Below, piece after piece: positions 1-5,012 of a DNA stretch of 5,012 nucleotides. The notes beneath the pieces were generated by a model, which was given only the letters and a program-made list of their open reading frames with translations, made no database searches and had not been told where the DNA came from. The position numbers and the translations under genes were made by a program. Within the stretch, counting starts at the first letter, position 1. Each line of letters starts with the position of its first letter. Location: assembly GCA_902782875.1 (NCBI GenBank), contig CACZPE010000230.1, positions 1 to 5,012 of the forward strand, given 5' to 3'. The DNA is from an uncultured Ruminococcus sp. GTDB taxonomy: Bacteria > Bacillota_A > Clostridia > Oscillospirales > Ruminococcaceae.

Positions 1-914
1 ACCTCAAAATCCTTACCGTCAAGATAGGAGAGTATTCCCGCATCTGTTGTGAATGTAAAGCTCAGTTTGTAGGAATACAGCGCCTGTGTCTTTACTCCCG
101 CGGCGCGGTTTATGCGGTTGTCGCCGTATTTGCCGTCACCCAGCAGCGGACAGCCGATGTGCGCCATATGCGCCCTTATCTGATGGGTGCGCCCCGTCAG
201 TAGCTCCACCTCCACAAGGGCAAAGCCGTCCTTTGTATCAAGCACCTTGTAGGCGGTGATTATCTTCTTGTTGGCAGGAGTGCTCCTGTCGCTGACAGTG
301 ACGGTGTTGGTCTTACTGTCCTTATAGAGATATGCCTCTATGGTGTCGCTTTTTTTCGGCGGTATCCCTGCGGTGATGCACAGATAGCGCTTGTCAAGCT
401 CCCTGTTCTTTATCTTATCGTTCATTATCCGCAGCGCCTCGGCGTTCTTCGCAGCTATGACTATACCGCCTGTGTTCCTGTCAAGGCGGTTGCACAGCGC
501 AGGGGCGAAGGAGCTCTCATTTGCAGGATCGTATTCACCCTTGTCAAAAAGATAGTGCTTGAGCCTGTTTGCAAGAGTATCTGCGGTCTGCTCATCATCC
601 TCATGTACCACAAGGCCGTTTTTCTTGTCTATGAGTATGATATTCTCATCCTCATAGACGATATCCAGCTTTGCGGGCGCCGACATAAAATCGTCCTTAT
701 CAGGGGCTGTGAGCATATCGTCGGGAAGATACAGCTCCAGCACATCGCCCTCGGACAGCCTTGTGGATATCTCGCAGCGCTTGCGGTTGAGCTTGATGTT
801 CTTTGTGCGTATCCCCTTGTACAGCGCACTCTGCGGCAGTGCGGGGCAGGCCTTTGTTATGAACTTGTCCACACGCTGGCCCGCATCGTTTGAGTTTATG
901 ATAAATCGTTTCAT
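1..914 (-). CDS. RluA-family pseudouridine synthase (S4 domain), C-terminus cut by the window edge
   Basis: This enzyme converts specific uridines to pseudouridine in RNA, probably 23S rRNA, in the cytoplasm. The reading frame is open from the ATG at 914 to the left edge, giving 304 whole codons and no stop. Residues about 11-62 resemble an S4 RNA-binding domain (AGQRVDKFI...LSEGDVLEL). The catalytic loop is NRLDRNTGG at 142-150, with Asp145 as the expected catalytic aspartate; the more usual form is HRLDxxTSG, so His is replaced by Asn here. Further family motifs are GRTHQIRAHM at 241-250 and GDGKYG at 259-264. RluC/RluD-type proteins are usually about 300-325 residues, so only a short tail is missing. 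The start MKRFII fits the family and is preceded by a weak AAGG/GGA site. It is the last gene seen in the run, 62 nt after nfnB. The exact target uridine, and hence the RluA/B/C/D-type symbol, cannot be assigned from sequence. Confidence 0.93.
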   Translation of the reverse strand, partial: MKRFIINSNDAGQRVDKFITKACPALPQSALYKGIRTKNIKLNRKRCEISTRLSEGDVLELYLPDDMLTAPDKDDFMSAPAKLDIVYEDENIILIDKKNGLVVHEDDEQTADTLANRLKHYLFDKGEYDPANESSFAPALCNRLDRNTGGIVIAAKNAEALRIMNDKIKNRELDKRYLCITAGIPPKKSDTIEAYLYKDSKTNTVTVSDRSTPANKKIITAYKVLDTKDGFALVEVELLTGRTHQIRAHMAHIGCPLLGDGKYGDNRINRAAGVKTQALYSYKLSFTFTTDAGILSYLDGKDFE

Positions 915-926
915 ATCCTTATCCAA

Positions 927-956
927 AATCACCGCACCCATATGAGTGCGGCGATT
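927..956 (-). terminator. Hairpin after nfnB, probable intrinsic terminator or attenuator
   Basis: On the minus strand AATCGCCGCACTC and GGGTGCGGTGATT pair over 13 positions, including two G-U pairs, around an ATAT loop. The 3' arm ends in TT and is followed by TT then GG, so the U-run is only four bases. The hairpin begins 20 nt after the nfnB stop codon. The long, GC-centred stem supports termination; the short U-run suggests it may be leaky. It ends only 12 nt before the pseudouridine synthase start codon, so it could also affect translation of that gene. Confidence 0.65.
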
Positions 957-976
957 ACATACAAACAAGTCTGTAC

Positions 977-2371
977 TTACTTATTCTTAAGATATTCGTC
1001 TATGGAAGCGGCAGCAGTCTTGCCTGCGCCCATTGCGAGTATAACGGTAGCAGCGCCTGTTACGGCATCGCCGCCTGCGTATACGCCCTCGCGGGAGGTA
1101 AGGCCTGTCTCCTCATTTGCTACTATGCAGCCCCACTTGTTGGTGTCAAGGCCCTTTGTGGTGTTCTTGATGAGGGGGTTGGGGGATGTGCCGATAGCCA
1201 TGATCACGCAGTCAACGTCTATGGTATGCTCAGAGCCCTGCTTTACGATAGGTCTGCGTCTGCCGGATGCATCGGGTTCGCCGAGCTCCATGGATACGCA
1301 CTCCATCGACTTTACAAAGCCGTTCTCGTCGCCGTTTATTGCAGTGGGATTTGTCAGGGTCTTGAATATGATGCCCTCTTCCTTTGCGTGCTCTATTTCC
1401 TCTGCACGGGCAGGAAGCTCAGCCTCACCGCGTCTGTAAACGATGTATACCTTCTCCGCACCGAGACGCAGAGCCGAACGGGCAGCATCCATAGCAACAT
1501 TACCGCCGCCGACAACAGCAACGTTTGTGCTCTTCTTGATGGGAGTATCTGCGCCCTCCTTGTAAGCCTTCATCAGATTTACTCTGGTGAGGAACTCATT
1601 TGCGGAGTATACACCCTTGAGATTCTCTCCGGGTATCTTCATGAAGTTGGGCAGACCTGCGCCGCTGCCTATGAAAGCAGCCTCGAAGCCCTCTGCAAAG
1701 AGCTCGTCTATCGTTATGGTCTTGCCGATAATCATATTTGTCTCTATCTTCACGCCGATAGCCTTGAGACCGTCTATCTCGCGCTGAACGATAGATTTGG
1801 GAAGTCTGAACTCGGGTATGCCGTATACAAGAACGCCGCCTGCAAGATGGAGCGCCTCGAATACAGTCACCTCATAACCCATCTTTGCCAGGTCGCCCGC
1901 ACAGGTAAGACCTGCAGGGCCCGCACCGATGACAGCTACCTTTCTGCCGTTTGAAACAGGCTTTACTACCTCGCCCTTGAAGTTGTTGTTGTGGAAGTCA
2001 GCCGCAAAGCGCTCGAGTCTGCCTATACCGACAGGATCGCCCTTCTTGCCTCTTACGCACTTGCCCTCGCACTGTGTCTCCTGAGGACATACTCTGCCGC
2101 ATACAGCGGGAAGGGAGCTTGACTTTGAGATAACGCCGTAAGCTTCCTCAAACTCGCCCTCGGCTATCTTCTTTATAAATCCGGGTATATCTATATTAAC
2201 GGGGCAGCCCGACACACAAGGCATTGCCTTGCATCCGAGACAGCGCAGAGCTTCGTCCTGTGCGGTCTCGGCATCATATCCGAGAGCCACCTCATCAAAA
2301 TTCTTGTTTCTTACATCAGGATCCTGTGAAGGCATGGGATTCTTCACAAGCGACATATTTGGCTTGGCCAT
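977..2371 (-). CDS. nfnB: NfnB, large subunit of NADH-dependent ferredoxin:NADP+ oxidoreductase (GltD/GltA-like)
   Basis: The 464-residue protein has the size and layout of the NfnB/GltD family. An N-terminal iron-sulfur region carries Cys44, 47, 52, 56 and Cys91, 95, 101, 105, enough for two [4Fe-4S] clusters; Glu120 in GRLERF aligns by position with a glutamate reported as a cluster ligand in Nfn enzymes. The FAD-binding GAGPAG motif is at 149-154, GIPEFRLPK at 184-192, the NADP(H)-binding GGGNVAMD at 288-295, YRR at 312-314 (fits the 2'-phosphate), and the C-terminal flavin motif GVYAGGD at 429-435. In Nfn enzymes this subunit holds the bifurcating FAD and the NADP(H) site. It starts one nucleotide inside the end of nfnA, with a strong ribosome binding site. 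Such genes are often labelled glutamate synthase small subunit (gltA/gltD), but no large glutamate synthase subunit is present and the nfnA partner argues for Nfn. A sulfide dehydrogenase (SudA) role is the main alternative. Confidence 0.92.
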   Translation of the reverse strand: MAKPNMSLVKNPMPSQDPDVRNKNFDEVALGYDAETAQDEALRCLGCKAMPCVSGCPVNIDIPGFIKKIAEGEFEEAYGVISKSSSLPAVCGRVCPQETQCEGKCVRGKKGDPVGIGRLERFAADFHNNNFKGEVVKPVSNGRKVAVIGAGPAGLTCAGDLAKMGYEVTVFEALHLAGGVLVYGIPEFRLPKSIVQREIDGLKAIGVKIETNMIIGKTITIDELFAEGFEAAFIGSGAGLPNFMKIPGENLKGVYSANEFLTRVNLMKAYKEGADTPIKKSTNVAVVGGGNVAMDAARSALRLGAEKVYIVYRRGEAELPARAEEIEHAKEEGIIFKTLTNPTAINGDENGFVKSMECVSMELGEPDASGRRRPIVKQGSEHTIDVDCVIMAIGTSPNPLIKNTTKGLDTNKWGCIVANEETGLTSREGVYAGGDAVTGAATVILAMGAGKTAAASIDEYLKNK

Positions 2372-3210
2372 TATAATACCTCCTTGTAAAGATTGCAGGT
2401 CTCCTCATGCTTTGCCCTCTCAAAGGGCTTGTACATAGTAGAGCGCGCCATAGCTTCATCAAAATCAACAAGATGTCCGTCAAATTCGGGACCGTCAACA
2501 CAGGCAAATTTTGTCTCGCCGCCGACGGTAAGGCGACATCCGCCGCACATACCCGTACCGTCTATCATAACGGGGTTCATGGATACTATCGTCTTTATGC
2601 CGTATTCCTTTGTGAGTGCAGCTACGAACTTCATCATGATCACAGGGCCTATGGCGATGACCTCATCATACTTCTCGCCGCTCTCGATAAGCTCCTTGAG
2701 CGCATTTGTAACAAGGCCCTTTGTGCCGTAGGAACCGTCATCGCTCATCATGCAGAGCTTGTCGGAACATGCCTTGAATTCATCCTCAAGGATAACAAGA
2801 TCCTTGTTTCTGAAGCCTACGATAGAATGCACCTCACAGCCTATCTCATGAAGCTTCTTCGCAACAGGATATGCTATAGCACAGCCCACGCCGCCGCCTA
2901 CGACAGCGACCTTCTTGAGTCCCTCCACATGAGTGGCATTGCCGAGAGGGCCTGCGAAATCCTGTATATAGTCGCCCTCGTTCTTATGAGCGAGCTTCTC
3001 TGTAGTAGCGCCTCCCACCTGGAATATTATGGTTACAGTTCCCTTCTCCCTGTCGTAACCGCCGACCGTGAGAGGAATCCTCTCTCCGTTCTCATCGGTA
3101 CGCAGTATTATGAACTGTCCCGGCTCCGCCTTTCTTGCAACTGCGGGCGCCTCAATATCCATCCATATGACGGTGGGGTTGAGCACCCTTTTCTTAGCTA
3201 TCCTGTACAT
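2371..3210 (-). CDS. nfnA: NfnA, small subunit of NADH-dependent ferredoxin:NADP+ oxidoreductase (FAD/NAD-binding, [2Fe-2S])
   Basis: The 279-residue protein belongs to the ferredoxin-NADP reductase-like group that includes PyrK and sulfide dehydrogenase subunit B. GQF at 31-33 and RIPLT at 44-48 mark the FAD domain, with DFAGPLGNAT at 84-93. GGGVGCAIAYP at 105-115 marks the NAD(H)-binding domain. The C-terminal cluster segment DGTGMCGGC (217-225) plus Cys237 supplies one Asp and three Cys for a [2Fe-2S] centre. PyrK has Cys where this has Asp217, which favours Nfn over dihydroorotate dehydrogenase; no pyrD lies alongside either. With NfnB it should catalyse reversible NADH plus reduced ferredoxin-driven reduction of NADP+ in the cytosol. 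The start at 3210 matches the family N-terminus (MYRIAKKRVL) and has AAAGGA 9 nt upstream. The gene follows the response regulator by 33 nt with no obvious terminator. Confidence 0.93.
   Translation of the reverse strand: MYRIAKKRVLNPTVIWMDIEAPAVARKAEPGQFIILRTDENGERIPLTVGGYDREKGTVTIIFQVGGATTEKLAHKNEGDYIQDFAGPLGNATHVEGLKKVAVVGGGVGCAIAYPVAKKLHEIGCEVHSIVGFRNKDLVILEDEFKACSDKLCMMSDDGSYGTKGLVTNALKELIESGEKYDEVIAIGPVIMMKFVAALTKEYGIKTIVSMNPVMIDGTGMCGGCRLTVGGETKFACVDGPEFDGHLVDFDEAMARSTMYKPFERAKHEETCNLYKEVL
2379..2385 (-). promoter_or_regulatory. Strong Shine-Dalgarno site of nfnB inside the end of nfnA
   Basis: The minus strand reads AAGGAGG here, 7 nt before the ATG at 2371. It lies within the last codons of nfnA (Lys-Glu-Val), and the TAATG stop/start overlap follows. 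This fixes the nfnB start and suggests coupled, roughly matched translation of the two subunits. Confidence 0.85.
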
Positions 3211-3219
3211 TTCTCCCTG

Positions 3220-3225
3220 TCCTTT
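3220..3225 (-). promoter_or_regulatory. Probable Shine-Dalgarno site of nfnA
   Basis: AAAGGA on the minus strand lies 9 nt before the nfnA ATG. A second purine-rich match, AGGGAG at 3218-3213, is only 2 nt from the start and is probably too close. The 33-nt gap between the regulator stop and nfnA is mostly taken up by this site, leaving no room for a full promoter. Confidence 0.65.
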
Positions 3226-3243
3226 CCTTAATGGGTACCGTGA

Positions 3244-4755
3244 TCATTCGTCCGAGCTTCCGCTGCCGTACTGCTTCTTGAAGCTCAGCGGGCTCATACC
3301 CACACTTTTCTTGAATTTATTATGGAAATAGTTGATATTGCTGTAGCCTACCATCTCTGCTACCTCATAAACCTTGTAGTCCTCATCCTTGAGAAGGCGC
3401 TTGGCCTCGGTTATGCGGATCGTATCGAGATAGTTGTTGAAGTTCTCGCCTGTATACTGGTGGAATACCTTGCCGAGATACGCGCTGTTGTATCCGAATA
3501 TGCCCGCAAGCATCTCAAGACGCAGCTCTCTGTTGTAGTTCGACTTGATGTACTGAACCACTCTTTCCATATTGCTCTTGGTGGATTTTGCAAAGCACAT
3601 ATCCGATACTTCCGTGAGCACGGACTTTACGCTCTCGATCATATCCGTGAGGGAATGTGCCTCCTCAAGTCCGCTCATGAATTCATCGGTAACAAGGTTC
3701 TCGGGCTTTTTGTCCGCAACTGTGCGCACTATCCTTGCCCTTATATCGATAACAAGAGTAATGCAGCTTACCTTCGCCTTTTCGGGAGTATTTCCCATAA
3801 AGCGCAGCGACTCCTTGAAGTTGTCGAGCAGAGCGCACATCTTCTTGGTATCGTTTATCTCCATGAACGCATACACGCGCTCGGGATAATCTATCGGATC
3901 GCCCTGCGGCCTGTGTATGTCCGCATCGGTGACAACCGCATCCTTTTCGTATATGAAGCGGCTCCTGTAGAGATATTCAGCGCAGGAATAGGATTTTCTG
4001 ATGCTCCTTGCATCGAGCACATACTCTCCGCAGGCGATGTATATCTTGCCTTCAAGGCTCTCATAGAGCCTGTCGAGCGCAGAATAGATATCGGCCTTGT
4101 TCCAGCTCTTGAAAAGCAGTCCGAGCACGCCGCTTATATCTATCTGTATTATATCCACATTGCTGACCGTGTCAAAGAAACGGCGCACTGCGGTGTACGA
4201 ATCGTTCTTGTCGTCGCCGTCACAGGATATTACCGCGGTAAGGAAGCCCAGACGGTCGTATTCGCTCTCAAAGCGGGAGATATATTCCTCATTGCCGAAG
4301 AATACACCCTTGATCATCTGCTCGTTTATGTACTCCTTGCCGATCTGCTGATTGATGGTGCGCTCGCGCTCCTTGGCTATCTTCTTGCCTGCGGCATTGA
4401 TGGCCTCGGTGAGCTCATCCTCATCAACGGGCTTGAGTATGAAGTTCTCCACGCCCAGTGCGATGGCATCCTTTGCATATGTAAAGTCGGAGTAACCCGA
4501 AAGTATGATGACCTTGCCGTTAAAGCCCAGCGCCTTTGCCGCCTCTGTCATCTCTATACCCGTCTTGCCGGGCATCTTTATATCCGCCACGACAATATCA
4601 GGCCGCAGTGTCATGATCTTGGAAAGTCCGTCATCACCGTCATCGGCTTCACCGATGACCTCACAGCCTATCTCGACCCAGGGGATCATCATTCTGATAC
4701 CCTGACGAACATTTGGTTCATCATCGACAAGCAATACCTTTAACAGTTTTCTCAC
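3244..4755 (-). CDS. YesN-type response regulator, receiver plus AraC-family DNA-binding domain
   Basis: The 503-residue protein is a cytoplasmic transcription factor controlled by phosphorylation. The receiver occupies about residues 5-125: acidic pocket Asp11/Asp12, phospho-acceptor Asp58 (VVADIKMPG), switch Ser86 (ILSGYSD) and Lys108 (LKPVD). A charged linker, about 112-145, leads to a middle region (about 165-385) whose SYSCAEYLYRSRF segment at 255-267 is typical of the poorly conserved, GGDEF-like middle domain of such regulators. The AraC helix-turn-helix pair spans about 395-496, with the signature YFHNKFKKSVGMSPLSFKK at 476-494. The annotated start is GTG at 4755, sharing GTGA with the kinase stop; an in-frame TGA lies shortly upstream, so it cannot start much earlier. 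A CTG three codons later (4746) would give the common family start LLKVLLVDDEP with better ribosome-site spacing. Targets are unknown; relatives often control sugar transport and polysaccharide-use genes. Confidence 0.95.
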   Translation of the reverse strand: MRKLLKVLLVDDEPNVRQGIRMMIPWVEIGCEVIGEADDGDDGLSKIMTLRPDIVVADIKMPGKTGIEMTEAAKALGFNGKVIILSGYSDFTYAKDAIALGVENFILKPVDEDELTEAINAAGKKIAKERERTINQQIGKEYINEQMIKGVFFGNEEYISRFESEYDRLGFLTAVISCDGDDKNDSYTAVRRFFDTVSNVDIIQIDISGVLGLLFKSWNKADIYSALDRLYESLEGKIYIACGEYVLDARSIRKSYSCAEYLYRSRFIYEKDAVVTDADIHRPQGDPIDYPERVYAFMEINDTKKMCALLDNFKESLRFMGNTPEKAKVSCITLVIDIRARIVRTVADKKPENLVTDEFMSGLEEAHSLTDMIESVKSVLTEVSDMCFAKSTKSNMERVVQYIKSNYNRELRLEMLAGIFGYNSAYLGKVFHQYTGENFNNYLDTIRITEAKRLLKDEDYKVYEVAEMVGYSNINYFHNKFKKSVGMSPLSFKKQYGSGSSDE

Positions 4756-5012
4756 CCTTTCGGAAGTTCATTCACAGCAAGTCCGCTCTTCGGATTTCTC
4801 GGGAGCACGAGCCTTATGGTGGTACCTCTGCCCTCTTCGCTCTCTATCCTCATGCCGTACTGTTCACCGTGATACATTCTTATTCTCTTATGGACATTGG
4901 TAAGGCCGATACTCTTTCCCGAGGAAGTATCGCTGACCTCGAGCTTGTATTCGAGCTCTGCCAGCTTTTCCTCGTTCATGCCCTGACCGTTGTCTGTAAC
5001 GTCAACATAGAC
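4752..5012 (-). CDS. YesM-type sensor histidine kinase, C-terminal ATPase fragment
   Basis: Only the last 86 codons and the stop are in the window; the frame is open to the right edge, so the internal ATG at 4979 is not the true start. The fragment is the ATP-binding end of a HATPase_c domain: DNGQGM at visible residues 7-12 is the N-type G1 box, SSGKSIGLTNVHKRI is the later glycine box, and ESEEGRGTTIRLVLP is the final strand motif. The pattern IGLxNVxxRI plus MYHGEQYGM is typical of the YesM/LytS-like group, which are membrane-bound kinases with a separate sensory half; that half and the phosphorylated histidine lie outside the window. It ends in a 4-nt overlap with the response regulator gene, so the two are almost certainly a cognate pair. 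Confidence 0.93.
   Translation of the reverse strand, partial: VYVDVTDNGQGMNEEKLAELEYKLEVSDTSSGKSIGLTNVHKRIRMYHGEQYGMRIESEEGRGTTIRLVLPRNPKSGLAVNELPKG

Noticed and set aside
555..945. Short frames on both strands within the pseudouridine synthase region
   Set aside because: The minus-strand frame from 914 to the left edge carries the S4 domain and synthase motifs continuously; the short frames are shadows of it.
1226..1954. Open reading frame of 242 codons on the plus strand, antisense to nfnB
   Set aside because: The opposite strand encodes conserved NAD(P)- and FAD-binding motifs throughout this stretch, so the antisense frame is a by-product.
2407..3231. Open reading frame of 274 codons on the plus strand, antisense to nfnA
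   Set aside because: It is a shadow of a well-supported gene, has no family motif, and has no ribosome binding site that I can support.
3228..3250. Possible terminator between the response regulator and nfnA
   Set aside because: Only a 4-bp AATG/CATT stem with two restriction-like palindromes (GGTACC, TGATCA) is visible, and there is no U-run.
3317..3345. Possible promoter for nfnA inside the response regulator (CATAAT with GCTACA 17 nt upstream, minus strand)
   Set aside because: The -35 match is poor, and the sequence falls in the conserved YFHNKF codons of the AraC domain, which explain the AT-rich stretch.
3322..4743. Open reading frame of 473 codons on the plus strand, antisense to the response regulator
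   Set aside because: It mirrors a gene with clear receiver and AraC motifs. The translation shows no recognisable domain, and long antisense frames arise easily from the codon bias of the real gene.

Overview
All genes in this window lie on the minus strand, so transcription runs from high to low coordinates. The protein family mix suggests an anaerobic Firmicute of the class Clostridia, perhaps Ruminococcus-like: a YesM/YesN-type two-component system, an NfnAB electron-bifurcating transhydrogenase and an S4-domain RluA-family pseudouridine synthase, with AAGGAGG-type ribosome binding sites and tightly packed genes. The genus is inferred from general resemblance only.

In the direction of transcription the layout is as follows. 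The C-terminal end of a sensor histidine kinase enters at the right edge (5012-4752). It overlaps by 4 nt (GTGA) a full-length 503-residue response regulator with an N-terminal receiver and a C-terminal AraC-type DNA-binding domain (4755-3244). After a 33-nt gap with no visible terminator come nfnA (3210-2371) and nfnB (2371-977), which share one nucleotide (TAATG). A 62-nt gap holds a strong 13-bp hairpin (956-927). The final gene is an RluA-family pseudouridine synthase (914 to beyond base 1) that runs off the left edge, lacking only a short C-terminal piece.

NfnA and NfnB together are expected to form the soluble flavin-based bifurcating enzyme that couples NADH, reduced ferredoxin and NADP+. 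The ligands of one [2Fe-2S] cluster, the Cys groups for two [4Fe-4S] clusters, and both flavin and nucleotide sites are visible. The kinase and regulator would form a membrane-to-DNA signalling pair of the kind often linked to sugar uptake. Its close, terminator-free placement before nfnAB suggests co-transcription, or at least read-through. Coding sequence fills nearly the whole window, and no non-coding stretch exceeds 62 nt. I see no RNA genes, mobile elements, CRISPR arrays or long repeats. I did not find a clearly new system; the points most worth checking are the regulator-nfnAB linkage, the hairpin close to the pseudouridine synthase start, and the start codon of the response regulator.
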